A stretch of 64,000 nt of DNA from Curtobacterium sp. MCBA15_012 (GCF_001864935.2 NZ_CP126267.1:1860001-1924000), one strand, 5' to 3'; numbered from the stretch's first letter, positions 50,042 to 62,647 are shown. Notes: generated from the sequence alone by a model not told the origin. Translations and numbers: made by a program.

Positions 50042-52135
50042 GTGGCTGAATTCACCTGGGACGCCATCGACCGGAAGGCCGTCGACACGGCACGGGTCCT
50101 CGCCGCCGATTCGGTCGAGGCCGCCGGCAACGGTCACCCCGGCACCGCGATGAGCCTCGCTCCCGTCGCCCACCTGCTCTTCCAGAAGGTGATGCGTCGC
50201 GACCCCAGCGACTCCACCTGGATCGGCCGCGACCGCTTCATCCTCTCCGCCGGTCACGCCTCGATCCTGCAGTACGTGCAGTTCTACCTGCACGGCTACG
50301 GCCTCGAGCTCGAGGACCTGCAGCACCTGCGCAAGTGGGGCTCGAAGACCCCGGGTCACCCGGAGTACGGCCACACCGACGGTGTCGAGATCACCACCGG
50401 CCCGCTCGGCCAGGGCCTCGCCTCGGCCGTCGGCTTCGGCTACGCGCAGCGCTTCGAGCGCGGCCTGTTCGACCCGGAGACCGCCGACGGCGAGTCGCCG
50501 TTCGACCACTTCACCTACGTGATCGCCGGTGACGGCGACATGCAGGAGGGCGTCACGAACGAGGCCGCGAGCCTCGCCGGTCGCCAGCAGCTCGGTCGCC
50601 TGGTCGTGTTCTACGACTCGAACCAGATCTCGATCGAGGACGACACCGACATCGCCTTCTCCGAGGACGTCGCGGCTCGCTACGAGGCGCTCGGCTGGCA
50701 CGTCCAGCACGTCGACTGGAAGAAGACCGGCGAGTACTCCGAGGACGTCGAGTCCCTGTACCGCGCCGTCGAGGCCGCCAAGGCCGAGACGACCAAGCCG
50801 TCGCTCATCGTCCTCAAGACGATCATCGGTTGGCCGTCGCCGACCAAGCAGAACTCCGGCAAGATCCACGGCTCGGCCCTCGGTGCCGACGAGCTCAAGG
50901 GCCTCAAGGAGGTCCTCGGCTTCGACCCGGAGAAGACCTTCGAGGTCGACCCCGAGGTGCTCGAGTACACCCGCGGCGCCATCGCCAAGGGCCAGGCCGA
51001 GCACGCCGAGTGGCAGCAGACCTTCGACGCGTGGGCCGAGGCCAACCCGGAGAAGAAGGCGATGCTCGACCGCATCAACTCGGGCGAGCTCCCCGAGGGC
51101 CTCGAGGAGGCCCTCCCGGTGTTCTCCACCGAGAAGGAGGTGTCGACCCGTGCCGCCTCCGGCAAGGTGATCAACGCCATCGCGCCGCTCATGCCCGAGT
51201 TCTGGGGCGGTTCGGCGGACCTCGCCGAGTCGAACCTGACCACCATCGAGGGCGCCAAGTCCTTCGGTCCCGCCGAGGCGAGCACGAAGACCTGGTCGAC
51301 CGACCCGTACGGCCGCGTGCTGCACTTCGGCATCCGCGAGCACGCGATGGGCTCGATCCTGTCGGGCATCGTCCTGCACGGGAACACCCGCCCCTTCGGC
51401 GGCACGTTCCTGATCTTCAGCGACTACATGCGCCCGGCCGTCCGTCTCGCCGCGCTCATGGGCGCGCCGGCGATCTACGTCTGGACGCACGACTCCATCG
51501 CCCTCGGCGAGGACGGCCCGACGCACCAGCCGATCGAGCAGCTCACGGCCCTCCGTGCGATCCCGGGTCTCGACGTCGTCCGTCCGGCCGACGCCAACGA
51601 GGTCGCGTACGCCTGGCTCGAGATGCTCAAGCACAAGGACCGCCCGGCCGGCATCGCGCTGAGCCGCCAGAACCTCCCCGTCTTCGAGCGTGGCGAGGGC
51701 GAGGCGTCCGGCGAGACCTTCGCCTCGGCGAAGAACGTCGGCAAGGGTGCGTACATCCTGGCCGAGGCGCCGAACGGCACCCCGGACGTGATCCTCATCG
51801 CGACCGGTTCCGAGGTCCAGATCGCGGTCGACGCACGCGAGCAGCTCAAGGGCGAGGGCATCAACGCCCGCGTCGTGAGCGCGCCGTCGCTCGAGTGGTT
51901 CTTCGAGCAGTCGGAGAACTACCGCGACCAGGTCCTGCCGAAGGACGTCACCGCCCGCGTCTCGGTCGAGGCCGGCATCGGCATGAGCTGGCGCGACATC
52001 GTCGGCGACAAGGGCCGCAGCGTCTCGATCGAGCACTTCGGTGCGTCGGCCGACTACCAGCGTCTGTTCGCCGAGTTCGGCTTCACGACCGAGCACGTCG
52101 TGGCCGCCGCCAAGGAATCGATCGCAGCTTCCTGA
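50042..52135 (+). CDS. tkt: transketolase
   Basis: 697 residues, normal for bacterial transketolase; moves two-carbon units between sugar phosphates with thiamine diphosphate. Motifs: [16 protein letters not shown] (about 29-44), [13 protein letters not shown] (about 118-130), the TPP site [13 protein letters not shown] (about 162-174) and the pyrimidine domain with [15 protein letters not shown] (about 482-496). GTG50042 is chosen as start because relatives begin VAEF.W.AIDR; AAGGG is 11 nt upstream. Heads the pentose phosphate operon. Confidence 0.95.
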   Translation: MAEFTWDAIDRKAVDTARVLAADSVEAAGNGHPGTAMSLAPVAHLLFQKVMRRDPSDSTWIGRDRFILSAGHASILQYVQFYLHGYGLELEDLQHLRKWGSKTPGHPEYGHTDGVEITTGPLGQGLASAVGFGYAQRFERGLFDPETADGESPFDHFTYVIAGDGDMQEGVTNEAASLAGRQQLGRLVVFYDSNQISIEDDTDIAFSEDVAARYEALGWHVQHVDWKKTGEYSEDVESLYRAVEAAKAETTKPSLIVLKTIIGWPSPTKQNSGKIHGSALGADELKGLKEVLGFDPEKTFEVDPEVLEYTRGAIAKGQAEHAEWQQTFDAWAEANPEKKAMLDRINSGELPEGLEEALPVFSTEKEVSTRAASGKVINAIAPLMPEFWGGSADLAESNLTTIEGAKSFGPAEASTKTWSTDPYGRVLHFGIREHAMGSILSGIVLHGNTRPFGGTFLIFSDYMRPAVRLAALMGAPAIYVWTHDSIALGEDGPTHQPIEQLTALRAIPGLDVVRPADANEVAYAWLEMLKHKDRPAGIALSRQNLPVFERGEGEASGETFASAKNVGKGAYILAEAPNGTPDVILIATGSEVQIAVDAREQLKGEGINARVVSAPSLEWFFEQSENYRDQVLPKDVTARVSVEAGIGMSWRDIVGDKGRSVSIEHFGASADYQRLFAEFGFTTEHVVAAAKESIAAS

Positions 52136-52178
52136 CCCACCGGGGCCGGGTCCGGGACACCGGATCCGGCCCTCCTGC

Positions 52179-52214
52179 CGGGAGGCGCGGCTCGGCTCCG
52201 CCACGCGCCTCCCG
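52179..52214. repeat. intergenic palindrome between tkt and tal
   Basis: Arms CGGGAGGCGCG (52179-52189) and CGCGCCTCCCG (52204-52214), 44 nt after the tkt stop and inside what is otherwise a co-directional operon. It might cause partial termination or protect the tkt message end. Confidence 0.8.
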
Positions 52215-52269
52215 TCCGCAGGACCCAGACTCAACGGCCCCACACGGGCCCGTCACAGAAGAAGGAACC

Positions 52270-53382
52270 ATGGCTGAGAACACCCCCACCGCCGCCCTCT
52301 CCGAGGTCGGCGTCAGCATCTGGCTCGACGACCTGTCGCGCGAGCTGCTCGAGACCGGCAAGCTGACCGAGCTCATCGAGCAGAAGAACGTCGTCGGTGT
52401 CACCACCAACCCGACGATCTTCGCCTCGGCCCTCGCCAAGGGCGAGCGCTACGACGCGCAGGTCAAGGAGCTCGCCGCGGCGGGCACCGACGTCACCGCG
52501 GCGATCTTCGAGATCACCACGCAGGACGTCGCGAACGCGTCCGACGTCTTCAAGCCGATCTACGACGAGACCAAGGGCTTCGACGGCCGCGTCTCGATCG
52601 AGGTCGAGCCGGGCCTCGCGCACGACACCGCGAAGACCATCGAGCAGGCCAAGTTCCTGTTCGACAAGGTCGGCCGCGAGAACGTCCTCATCAAGATCCC
52701 CGCGACCGTCGAGGGCCTCGAGGCCATCACCGAGGTCATCGGTGCCGGCATCTCGGTGAACGTCACCCTGATCTTCTCGCTCGAGCGCTACCGCGCCGTC
52801 ATCGACGCCTACCTCGGTGGGCTCGAGAAGGCCAAGGCCGCCGGCCACGACCTGTCGAAGATCCACTCGGTCGCGTCGTTCTTCGTGTCGCGCGTCGACT
52901 CCGAGATCGACAAGCGTCTCGACGCCGTCGGCACGGACGAGGCGAAGGCCCTCAAGTCGAAGGCCGGCATCGCGAACGCCCAGCTCGCCTACCAGGTCTG
53001 GACCGAGCTCTTCTCCACCGAGCGTGCCCTCGGCCTGCTCGAGGCCGGCGCGAACACGCAGCGTCCGCTCTGGGCCTCGACCGGCGTCAAGGACCCGTCG
53101 CTGCCCGACACCCTGTACGTGACGGAGCTCGCCGCGCCGAACACCGTGAACACCATGCCGGGCAAGACGCTCGACGCCACGTTCGACCACGGTGAGATCC
53201 ACGGCGACGCCATCGCCGGCTCGTTCGACGACGCCCAGCAGGTCCTCGACCAGCTCGCCGCCGTCGGCATCGACTACGACGACGTCGTGGCGCTGCTCGA
53301 GAAGGAGGGTGTCGACAAGTTCAACGTCTCCTGGGGCGAGCTCGTCGACACGGTGAAGACCGCGCTCGAGAACGCCAAGTAA
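52270..53382 (+). CDS. tal: transaldolase
   Basis: 370 residues, class of longer actinobacterial transaldolases. [13 protein letters not shown] (about 14-26), [16 protein letters not shown] (about 42-57) and the Schiff-base Lys in [13 protein letters not shown] (about 137-149) are visible; [17 protein letters not shown] follows. Transfers dihydroxyacetone units. ATG52270 has GAAGGAA upstream. The stop TAA touches the pgi GTG with no gap. Confidence 0.96.
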   Translation: MAENTPTAALSEVGVSIWLDDLSRELLETGKLTELIEQKNVVGVTTNPTIFASALAKGERYDAQVKELAAAGTDVTAAIFEITTQDVANASDVFKPIYDETKGFDGRVSIEVEPGLAHDTAKTIEQAKFLFDKVGRENVLIKIPATVEGLEAITEVIGAGISVNVTLIFSLERYRAVIDAYLGGLEKAKAAGHDLSKIHSVASFFVSRVDSEIDKRLDAVGTDEAKALKSKAGIANAQLAYQVWTELFSTERALGLLEAGANTQRPLWASTGVKDPSLPDTLYVTELAAPNTVNTMPGKTLDATFDHGEIHGDAIAGSFDDAQQVLDQLAAVGIDYDDVVALLEKEGVDKFNVSWGELVDTVKTALENAK

Positions 53383-54981
53383 GTGACGGTCTCCATCGCT
53401 GCCACCGGCGACGCTGCACGGGCCGTCGAGACGACGGTCCCGCGGCTCGTCGCCGACCTGGTCGCGTCGGGCATCACCGCGCAGGACCCCGAGCTCTGGG
53501 GTCCGGACGCCGAGGCCGAGGCGTCGAAGCGCCTCGGCTGGGTGGAGGCCGTCGCGGTCTCCCGCCCGCTCGTCGCCGAGATCACCGCGCTGCGGGACTC
53601 GCTCCGTGCCGAGGGGATCGACCGCGTCGTCCTCGCCGGCATGGGCGGCTCCTCGCTGGCGCCCGAGGTGATCACGCGCACGGCCGGCGTCCCGCTGACG
53701 GTGCTCGACTCGACCGACCCCGCCCAGGTGCGGGCAGCGGTGGAGCACGACCTCGAGCGCACGGTGCTCGTGGTCTCGTCGAAGTCCGGCTCGACCGTCG
53801 AGACGGACGCACAACGCCGGGTGTTCGAACAGGCGTTCCGTGACGCGGGGCTCGACCCCGCGTCACGGATCGTCGTCGTCACCGACCCGGGTTCTCCGCT
53901 CGAAGCGGCGGCCACCGACGCGGGACACCGCGTCTTCACGGCCGACCCGAACGTGGGCGGCCGGTTCTCGGCGCTCACCGCGTTCGGTCTCGTTCCCTCC
54001 GGGCTCGCGGGCGCGGACATCGCCGAGCTGCTCGACGAGGCCGAGGCGATCTCGGTCCTCCTCGCGGTCGACACCGACGAGAACCCGGGCCTCGTGCTCG
54101 GTGCCGTGCTCGCCGGGACGCAGCCCCTCCGGGACAAGATCGCGATCGTCGCGGACGGCACCCACATCGTCGGCTTCGGCGACTGGGCCGAGCAGCTCAT
54201 CGCCGAGTCGACCGGCAAGGACGGTCGCGGACTGCTCCCGGTGGTGCTCGACCCCGACTCCCCCGAGATCACGGCCGGTCTGCCCGACGTGCAGGTCGTG
54301 CGCCTCGTCGGTTCGCGCGACGACGAACGCCACGTCGACGACGGCGAGGTCGAGATCGCCGGCTCCCTCGGCGGTCAGCTCCTGGTCTGGGAGTACGCCG
54401 TCGCGGTCGCCGGCCGCCTGCTCGGCATCGACCCGTTCGACCAGCCCGACGTCGAGGCCGCGAAGGCGGCCACGCGCGAGCTGCTCGACGCGCGCCCCGC
54501 ACCGTCGGAGCCGGCCTTCGTCGAGGACGGCACCGCCGTCCGCGCGACGCACGGACTCGTGGTCGGGACCTCCATCGCCCAGGCCGTGTCGAGCCTCCTG
54601 GCCGAGGTGGACGCGACCGGCTACCTGGCCGTGCAGGCCTACGTCGACCGCACCGCGAACGCCGACCTGGCGTCGCTGCGCGACGCCTTCGCGGCCCGCA
54701 CGGGCCGCCCGGTCACGTTCGGCTGGGGCCCCCGGTTCCTGCACTCGACCGGCCAGTACCACAAGGGCGGTCCCGCGAACGGTGTGTTCCTGCAGATCGT
54801 GGCGGACCACGCCGACGACCTCGCGATCCCCGGCCGGCCGTTCACGTTCGGCCAGCTCATCCAGGCCCAGGCCGCCGGAGACGCGAGCGTCCTCGCCGCG
54901 CACGGCCGCCCGGTCCTGACCCTCACGACGACGGACGTCGCCGCTGTCACCACAGCACTGCGCTCCGCCGTCTCCCTCTGA
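53383..54981 (+). CDS. pgi: glucose-6-phosphate isomerase
   Basis: 532 residues. Sugar-phosphate isomerase domains with LAGMGGSSLAPEVI (about 84-97), VVSSKSGSTVETDAQ (about 128-142), FTADPNVGGRFSALTAFG (about 185-202) and a C-terminal GPRFLHSTGQYHKGGPANGV region (split about 448-467) that carries the catalytic His/Lys. It is the short, transaldolase-linked actinobacterial type sometimes fused to tal elsewhere; here the two are separate but abutting. GTG53383 starts right after the tal stop. Confidence 0.93.
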   Translation: MTVSIAATGDAARAVETTVPRLVADLVASGITAQDPELWGPDAEAEASKRLGWVEAVAVSRPLVAEITALRDSLRAEGIDRVVLAGMGGSSLAPEVITRTAGVPLTVLDSTDPAQVRAAVEHDLERTVLVVSSKSGSTVETDAQRRVFEQAFRDAGLDPASRIVVVTDPGSPLEAAATDAGHRVFTADPNVGGRFSALTAFGLVPSGLAGADIAELLDEAEAISVLLAVDTDENPGLVLGAVLAGTQPLRDKIAIVADGTHIVGFGDWAEQLIAESTGKDGRGLLPVVLDPDSPEITAGLPDVQVVRLVGSRDDERHVDDGEVEIAGSLGGQLLVWEYAVAVAGRLLGIDPFDQPDVEAAKAATRELLDARPAPSEPAFVEDGTAVRATHGLVVGTSIAQAVSSLLAEVDATGYLAVQAYVDRTANADLASLRDAFAARTGRPVTFGWGPRFLHSTGQYHKGGPANGVFLQIVADHADDLAIPGRPFTFGQLIQAQAAGDASVLAAHGRPVLTLTTTDVAAVTTALRSAVSL

Positions 54982-55004
54982 CTCTCGAAGGAGTTCACCG
55001 ACTC

Positions 55005-56543
55005 ATGTCACCGGTGGCTGTCACCCCGGAGCACAACCCGCTCCGGTTGCCGACCGATCGTCGACTGAACCGGATCGCGGGACCGAGCACCCTCATCATC
55101 TTCGGCGTGACGGGCGACCTGTCACGCAAGAAGCTGATGCCCGCGGTCTACGACCTCGCGAACCGGGGGCTCCTGCCGCCCGGGTTCGCGCTGGTCGGGT
55201 TCGCCCGTCGCGACTGGGAGGACCAAGACTTCTCCCAGCTCGTGCACGACGCGGTCAAGGAACACTCACGCACCCCGTTCGACGAGGACGTCTGGCGTCA
55301 ACTCGAACAGGGCATCCGGTTCGTCCAGGGCTCGTTCGACGACCCCGAGGCGTTCCGCGAGCTCAAGCGCACCGTCGACACCCTCGACGAGGAGCGCGGG
55401 ACGCTGGGCAACCACGCGTTCTACCTGTCCATCCCGCCGAAGATGTTCCCGGTCGTCACCGAGCAGCTCAAGCTGTCCGGGCTGACCGAGCAGCGCGAGG
55501 GCTCCTGGAGCCGCGTGGTCGTCGAGAAGCCGTTCGGGTCGGACCTCCGCACCGCACGCGAGCTGAACGCGATCGTCGAGAGCGTGTTCGCGCCCGACGA
55601 CGTGTTCCGCATCGACCACTACCTCGGCAAGGAGACCGTCCAGAACCTGCTGACGCTCCGGTTCGCGAACCAGATGTACGAACCCATCTGGAACTCGAAC
55701 TACGTGGACCACGTGCAGATCACGATGGCCGAGGACATCGGCGTCGCCGGTCGTGCCGCGTACTACGACGGCATCGGTGCGGCGCGCGACGTCATCCAGA
55801 ACCACCTGCTGCAGCTCCTCGCCCTCACCGCGATGGAGGAGCCCGTCTCGTTCAAGGCCGGACACCTCCGCGCCGAGAAGGAGAAGGTGCTCTCCGCGGT
55901 GCGCCTGCCCGAGGACCTCGCCACGGCGACGGCCCGCGGTCAGTACGCCGGCGGTTGGCAGGGCGGCGAGAAGGTGCTCGGCTTCCTCGAGGAAGCGGGC
56001 ATGAACCCCGAGTCCACGACCGAGACGTTCGCGGCCATCAAGCTCGACATCGCCACCCGCCGCTGGCAGGGCGTGCCGTTCTACCTGCGTGCCGGCAAGC
56101 GCCTGGGCCGACGGGTGACCGAGATCGCGATCGTGTTCAAGCGCGTCCCCGAGGACGTCTTCGGCATCCCGCAGTCCCCCCTCGGGCAGAACGCCCTGGT
56201 CATCCGCGTCCAGCCGGACGAGGGCGTGACCCTGCGCTTCGGCTCGAAGGTCCCCGGCGTCGGTACCCAGGTGCGCGACGTGACGATGGACTTCGGCTAC
56301 GGCCACGCGTTCACCGAGGCATCCCCCGAGGCGTACGAGCGACTCATCCTCGACGTGCTCCTCGGCGACCCGCCCCTGTTCCCCCGGCACCAGGAGGTCG
56401 AGCTCTCCTGGAAGATCCTCGACCCGATCGAGGAGTTCTGGGCCACGCAGGGCCAGCCCGAGCAGTACCGTCCCGGCACGTGGGGACCGGCCTCGGCCGA
56501 CGACCTGCTCGCCCGTGACGGCCGGACCTGGAGGCGTCCATGA
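55005..56543 (+). CDS. zwf: glucose-6-phosphate dehydrogenase
   Basis: 512 residues; first step of the oxidative pentose phosphate pathway. NADP loop IIFGVTGDLSRKKLMPAVYD (about 31-50), the catalytic motif RIDHYLGKETVQN (about 202-214) with the active His, and VEKPFGSDL just before it. The length is standard. ATG55005 has AGGAG 11 nt upstream; GTG55015 is out of better reach. Stop overlaps the opcA ATG. Confidence 0.96.
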   Translation: MSPVAVTPEHNPLRLPTDRRLNRIAGPSTLIIFGVTGDLSRKKLMPAVYDLANRGLLPPGFALVGFARRDWEDQDFSQLVHDAVKEHSRTPFDEDVWRQLEQGIRFVQGSFDDPEAFRELKRTVDTLDEERGTLGNHAFYLSIPPKMFPVVTEQLKLSGLTEQREGSWSRVVVEKPFGSDLRTARELNAIVESVFAPDDVFRIDHYLGKETVQNLLTLRFANQMYEPIWNSNYVDHVQITMAEDIGVAGRAAYYDGIGAARDVIQNHLLQLLALTAMEEPVSFKAGHLRAEKEKVLSAVRLPEDLATATARGQYAGGWQGGEKVLGFLEEAGMNPESTTETFAAIKLDIATRRWQGVPFYLRAGKRLGRRVTEIAIVFKRVPEDVFGIPQSPLGQNALVIRVQPDEGVTLRFGSKVPGVGTQVRDVTMDFGYGHAFTEASPEAYERLILDVLLGDPPLFPRHQEVELSWKILDPIEEFWATQGQPEQYRPGTWGPASADDLLARDGRTWRRP

Positions 56544-57484
56544 AGATCGACCTGCCCGACACCACGGTCTCGAAGATCCAGAAGACCCTGGTGCACATCC
56601 GCGAGGAAGGTGGCGCCGTCGCCCTCGGCCGCGTCCTGACCCTCATCATCTCGACCGGCCTCGGCCACGAGGAAGAGGCGATCTCGGCCGCGAACGAGGC
56701 GTCCCGCGAGCACCCGATGCGCGTCATCATCGTGTCGAAGAACGCCGGGGACACGAAGTCCCCGGGTCGCCTCGACGCCCAGATCCGTGTCGGCAGCGAC
56801 GCGGGTGCGAGCGAGGTGATCGTGCTCCGCGCCTACGGCGAGACCGCGACCGACGAGGAGAGCCTGGTCACCGGCCTGCTCCTGCCGGACGCCCCGGTCG
56901 TCGCCTGGTGGCCGCAGCACGCCCCGGAGCAGCCCGCCGCGTCGGCGCTGGGCCGGATCGCGCAGCGTCGCATCACCGACGCCGCCGCGCAGAAGGACCC
57001 GAACCGGGCGATCGAGGCCCTCGGTGCGACCTACGTGCCGGGTGACACCGACTTCGCCTGGACCCGTCTGACGCTCTGGCGGAACCAGCTCGCCGCGGCG
57101 CTCGACCAGCCGCCGTACGAGCCGATCACGGGCGTCGAGGTCTCCGGCGCGAGCGACAGCCCGTCCACGATCCTGCTCGCCGCGTGGCTCCAGCTGCAGC
57201 TCCAGGTCCCGGTCCGCGTCGTGACGTCGCCGCGGGCCACGGGGTCCAGCGGCATCCACGGGGTCAAGCTCGAACGTGCCTCGGGCGTCATCGACCTCGA
57301 GCGTTCCCTGGTGGACGTCGCCACGCTCTCGATGCCGGGCCAGCCCACGCACGACCTGTCGCTGCCGCGCCGCAACCTGCGCGACTGCCTGGCCGAGGAA
57401 CTCCGTAGACTCGACCCTGACGTCCTCTTCGGGGACGTCGTCAAGCACGGGGTACCCCAGCTCCGCGAGTCGATCGCGGGCTAG
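56540..57484 (+). CDS. opcA: glucose-6-phosphate dehydrogenase assembly protein OpcA
   Basis: 314 residues. LPDTTVSKIQKTLVHIREEGG at the start (about 4-24, split) and VVAWWPQHAPEQPAASALG (about 117-135) are typical of actinobacterial OpcA, which promotes assembly/activity of Zwf. Its ATG overlaps the zwf stop (ATGA), consistent with paired production. C-terminal LAEELRRLDPDVLFGDVV matches the family end. Confidence 0.95.
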   Translation: MKIDLPDTTVSKIQKTLVHIREEGGAVALGRVLTLIISTGLGHEEEAISAANEASREHPMRVIIVSKNAGDTKSPGRLDAQIRVGSDAGASEVIVLRAYGETATDEESLVTGLLLPDAPVVAWWPQHAPEQPAASALGRIAQRRITDAAAQKDPNRAIEALGATYVPGDTDFAWTRLTLWRNQLAAALDQPPYEPITGVEVSGASDSPSTILLAAWLQLQLQVPVRVVTSPRATGSSGIHGVKLERASGVIDLERSLVDVATLSMPGQPTHDLSLPRRNLRDCLAEELRRLDPDVLFGDVVKHGVPQLRESIAG

Positions 57485-57631
57485 CACCCACACACGGTCG
57501 GCCGGACGGGCCGGGAACGAGCGTCACCGACGCCGGGCCCGGCCCTCCGATCGGCCGGACCGGCCGGCCGAGGCCTCCGGTCGGACCGAAGGCGGTCGCA
57601 CCCGATCGGCCGCCACGAACACGGGAGTCAC

Positions 57632-58402
57632 GTGACCAACGAACGACGGGTGCTGGTGCACCCGGACAAGCAGGCCCTCGGCGCATCCGTCGCCGCTCGC
57701 TTCATCACGAAGATCATCGACGTGCTGGACGAGCAGGAGCGTGCCGACATCGCCATCAGCGGCGGTTCGGTGTCGACGCTCGTCCTCGCCGCGATCGGGC
57801 AGTCCCCCGCGCGCGAGAGCGTCGACTGGTCGAAGGTGCACGTCTGGTGGGTCGACGAGCGCTGGGTCGCCGAGGGCGACACCGACCGCAACGTCACCGG
57901 TACCCAGACCGACTTCCTCGACCACGTCGGGATCCCCGCCGAGAACGTGCACCCGATGGCCGCGTCCGACGCCGGGCTCTCCATCGACGAGGCCGCCGCG
58001 CAGTACGAGCGCGAGCTGCAGGACGCCGCCCCCGAGGGTGCCGTCGCGCCGCGCTTCGACATCACGCTGCTCGGCGTCGGCCCCGACGGGCACACCGCCT
58101 CGCTCTTCCCCGAGTTCCCGCAGCTGTCGGTCACCGACCGCGCGGTGCTCACGGTCGACGACTCCCCCAAGCCGCCGCCGCAGCGTCTGACGCTGTCGTT
58201 CCCGGTCATCAACGCGTCGCAGCGGGTCTGGGTCATCCTGTCGGGTGCCGAGAAGGCGTCGGTGCTCGGTCTCGCCCTCGCCGGCGCCGCGGTGGACGAG
58301 GTCCCCGTCGGTGGCGTGCAGGGTCGCAAGCGCACGGTGTTCTTCGTCGACCAGGACGCGGCGCGCGACGTACCCGAGAACCTCATCGCGTCGACGTACT
58401 GA
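57632..58402 (+). CDS. pgl: 6-phosphogluconolactonase
   Basis: 256 residues. ISGGSVSTLVLAAI (about 46-59), VHVWWVDERWVAEGDTDRN (about 70-88) and LLGVGPDGHTASLFPE (about 145-160) are the SOL/DevB-family motifs. Hydrolyses the lactone made by Zwf. GTG57632 follows a 147-nt spacer after opcA that is rich in GGCCGG-type inverted repeats. Last gene of the operon; a 38-bp perfect palindrome lies 14 nt past the stop. Confidence 0.95.
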   Translation: MTNERRVLVHPDKQALGASVAARFITKIIDVLDEQERADIAISGGSVSTLVLAAIGQSPARESVDWSKVHVWWVDERWVAEGDTDRNVTGTQTDFLDHVGIPAENVHPMAASDAGLSIDEAAAQYERELQDAAPEGAVAPRFDITLLGVGPDGHTASLFPEFPQLSVTDRAVLTVDDSPKPPPQRLTLSFPVINASQRVWVILSGAEKASVLGLALAGAAVDEVPVGGVQGRKRTVFFVDQDAARDVPENLIASTY

Positions 58403-58415
58403 CGCGCGCGACGAC

Positions 58416-58455
58416 GGACGGGAGGCGCGGTGCCAGCTGGCACCGCGCCTCCCGT
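58416..58455. repeat. intergenic palindrome after pgl (38-bp perfect)
   Basis: 58418-58436 and 58437-58455 are perfect reverse complements with no loop, centre CCAGCTGG, identical in the core to the copies at 42779 and 62741. It lies in the 282-bp convergent gap between pgl and rbpA. The stretch 58470-58636 in the same gap shows nothing I can identify. Confidence 0.93.
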
Positions 58456-58637
58456 CGTCCGTGTGTCCGGTGACCCCCGAGGGTCCAGAATTCTGGCATC
58501 TCGCGGCCGGCAGGAGCTCGCAGTGCGACCTCGCAGGACGCCACGCGGCGTTTCGCGGAACCTCGACGAGCGCGCCTCGGCTTGTTGCAGCTGCTGTCCG
58601 ACCGAACCGCGCGGCAGCCCGCAGGCGGGAGACGCAG

Positions 58638-58670
58638 AAGGCCCCCGCACCGGATCGGTGCGGGGGCCTT
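58638..58670 (-). terminator. rbpA terminator hairpin
   Basis: 15-bp perfect stem (58638-58652 with 58656-58670), loop GAT, 14 nt after the rbpA stop on the minus strand. AAGG/CCTT at the stem ends gives some weak A/U character, but no long T-run follows. Confidence 0.8.
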
Positions 58671-58684
58671 CGATGTGGGAGTCG

Positions 58685-59044
58685 CTACTTCGCGGTACCG
58701 CGGCGGGCGCGGAGCTGCTGCAGCGCGTCCTCGAGGAGCTGTGCTGCCTCTTCCTCGGTGCGCCGTTCCTTCACGTACGCCAGGTGCGTCTTGTACGGCT
58801 CGGTCTTCGTGACCTGCGGAGGGTTCTCCTTGTCACGGCCAGCCGGGAGCCCGCTCGACGGCGAGTCCACCGTCTCGGGGATCTCCTCGTCGGGGAGGGT
58901 CGCGGAGAAGTACCGCACGACCTCGTTGCCGAGCGCGTCCCAGTACGAGACGGCGACGCGCTCGGCCTGGACCCCGCGGTCCTGCTCCCCCATCGGTCCT
59001 GCTCCGACGCGGGACCCTCGGATTGCACTGCCTCCGGATGCCAT
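58685..59044 (-). CDS. rbpA: RNA polymerase-binding protein RbpA
   Basis: 119 residues. The N-terminus ASGGSAIRGSRVGAGPMGE and the sigma-contact helix region HLAYVKERRTEEEAAQLLEDA (split about 88-108) are diagnostic of RbpA, which stabilises the RNA polymerase holoenzyme with principal sigma factors in actinobacteria. ATG59044 is 3 nt downstream of the secG stop, so they are co-transcribed. Confidence 0.96.
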   Translation of the reverse strand: MASGGSAIRGSRVGAGPMGEQDRGVQAERVAVSYWDALGNEVVRYFSATLPDEEIPETVDSPSSGLPAGRDKENPPQVTKTEPYKTHLAYVKERRTEEEAAQLLEDALQQLRARRGTAK

Positions 59045-59047
59045 GGC

Positions 59048-59299
59048 TCAGCTCCCCGCTGTGAACTTGTTGATGAGACCGAGCACGATGATCGAGATGA
59101 TCCAGATCAGACCGAGGATCACCGTGATGCGGTTGAGGTTGCGCTCGGCGACGCCGGACGCCCCGAGGTTGCTCGTCACGCCGCCGCCGAACATGTCGGA
59201 GAGGCCGCCACCGCGGCCCTTGTGCAGCAGGATGAGGAGCGTGAGCAGGAGACTCGTGATAGCGAGCAGGACCTGCAGCACGACGGAGAGTATCGCCAC
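59048..59299 (-). CDS. secG: preprotein translocase subunit SecG
   Basis: 83 residues, two membrane segments (VVLQVLLAITSLLLTLLILL, about 6-25, and ITVILGLIWIISIIVLGLI, about 58-76) joined by the KGRGGGLSDMFGGG loop that marks SecG. Part of SecYEG. GTG/ATG at 59299 (ATG) has AAAGGTACG upstream. Sits between tpiA and rbpA as in other actinobacteria. Confidence 0.95.
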   Translation of the reverse strand: MAILSVVLQVLLAITSLLLTLLILLHKGRGGGLSDMFGGGVTSNLGASGVAERNLNRITVILGLIWIISIIVLGLINKFTAGS

Positions 59300-59426
59300 G
59301 ACGTACCTTTCGTGTCAGTCAGCCTTGCAAGTGTAGCGGGCCGGGGCGGCGGCCCGTCGCACCGGCACGGGTGTGGCCCCGGTCGGGGCGTGGTCGGGTG
59401 CCCGGGGCGCTGTCGCCCGGGTCGTG

Positions 59427-59462
59427 CGACAGGCCGACCGCGCGGACGCGGACGGCCTGTCG
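59427..59462 (-). terminator. hairpin terminator after tpiA
   Basis: CGACAGGCCG (59427-59436) pairs with CGGCCTGTCG (59453-59462), and inner CCGCG/CGCGG also pair across an A-A mismatch. It lies about 20 nt past the tpiA stop, before secG on the same strand. A second weaker hairpin (CCCGGGGCG/CGCCCGGG, about 59400-59421) follows. Confidence 0.7.
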
Positions 59463-59482
59463 GAGCGATCGGGTCGGGAGCC

Positions 59483-60262
59483 TCAGAGGCCGACGTGCTG
59501 GCGGAAGCGCGCGATGGCCGCGAACTCCTGCACGTCGAGCGAGGCGCCGCCGACGAGCGCACCGTCGACGTCGGGCTCGCGGAGGAAGCCGGCGATGTTG
59601 CCCGACTTCACCGAACCGCCGTAGAGCACCCGGGTCGCCGCGGCGGCCTCGTCACCCCAGGCGGCGGCGATGCCACGACGGATCGCGGCACACTCCTCCT
59701 GGGCCTGCTCGGCGGTCGCGGCCTGGCCGGAGCCGATGGCCCAGACCGGCTCGTACGCGACCACGATCTCGGCGGGCTGCACGGCGTCGAGGACGACCTG
59801 CAGCTGCTCGACCGCGACGACACCGGCGCCGCGCTCCTCGCGCTGCGCACCGGTCTCGCCGACGCAGACCACCGGCACGAGTCCGTGCTTGACGGCTGCG
59901 GCGGTCTTGGCCGCCACGACCTCGTCGGTCTCGCCGTGCATCGTGCGACGCTCGGAGTGCCCGACGATCACGTACTGCGCGTCGAGGGCCTTGAGGAACG
60001 CGCCGGACACGTCACCGGTGTAGGCACCGGAGTCGTGCTGCGACAGGTCCTGGGCACCGAAGCGGATCGACAGCTTGTCGGCCGCGATGAGCGTCTGCAC
60101 GCTGCGGAGGTCGGTGAAGGGCGGGAACACCGCGACCTCGACGTCGTCGTGGTCGTGGCGCGCGTCCTTCAGCGTCCACGCGAGCTTCTGCACCGTGGCG
60201 ATGGCCTGGAGGTGGTCCAGGTTCATCTTCCAGTTGCCGGCGATCAGCGGCGTGCGGTTCAT
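59483..60262 (-). CDS. tpiA: triose-phosphate isomerase
   Basis: 259 residues. AGNWKMNLD (about 8-16), VIVGHSERR with catalytic His (about 100), [11 protein letters not shown] with catalytic Glu (about 172) and YGGSVKSGN near the C-terminus. Starts at ATG60262 with GGAGG 6 nt upstream; the ATG overlaps the TGA of a 19-codon upstream ORF that repeats the TpiA N-terminus. Third gene of gap-pgk-tpiA. Confidence 0.96.
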   Translation of the reverse strand: MNRTPLIAGNWKMNLDHLQAIATVQKLAWTLKDARHDHDDVEVAVFPPFTDLRSVQTLIAADKLSIRFGAQDLSQHDSGAYTGDVSGAFLKALDAQYVIVGHSERRTMHGETDEVVAAKTAAAVKHGLVPVVCVGETGAQREERGAGVVAVEQLQVVLDAVQPAEIVVAYEPVWAIGSGQAATAEQAQEECAAIRRGIAAAWGDEAAAATRVLYGGSVKSGNIAGFLREPDVDGALVGGASLDVQEFAAIARFRQHVGL

Positions 60263-60314
60263 GCTGTGCCTCCCCGAGCGTTCCCGGCGATCAGCGGCGT
60301 GCGGGTACCGCGGC

Positions 60315-60318
<4 letters not shown>
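60259..60318 (-). CDS. 19-codon ORF duplicating the start of tpiA
   Basis: Encodes [13 protein letters not shown] then A-R-G-G-T-A. The R-T-P-L-I-A-G-N part equals residues 3-10 of TpiA. At DNA level a 21-nt stretch is identical at 60284-60304 and 60237-60257, 47 nt apart. The ATG at 60318 overlaps the pgk stop (ATGA), and its own TGA overlaps the tpiA ATG (ATGA), so it could couple translation of pgk to tpiA. The new sequence between the copies also provides the GGAGG used by tpiA. Whether the peptide has a role is unknown; it may be only the former start of tpiA. Confidence 0.6.

Positions 60319-62647
<2,329 letters not shown>

Noticed and set aside
53383..54981. tal-pgi fusion gene
   Set aside because: A TAA stop at 53380-53382 separates tal from the GTG of pgi, and both proteins have normal ends.
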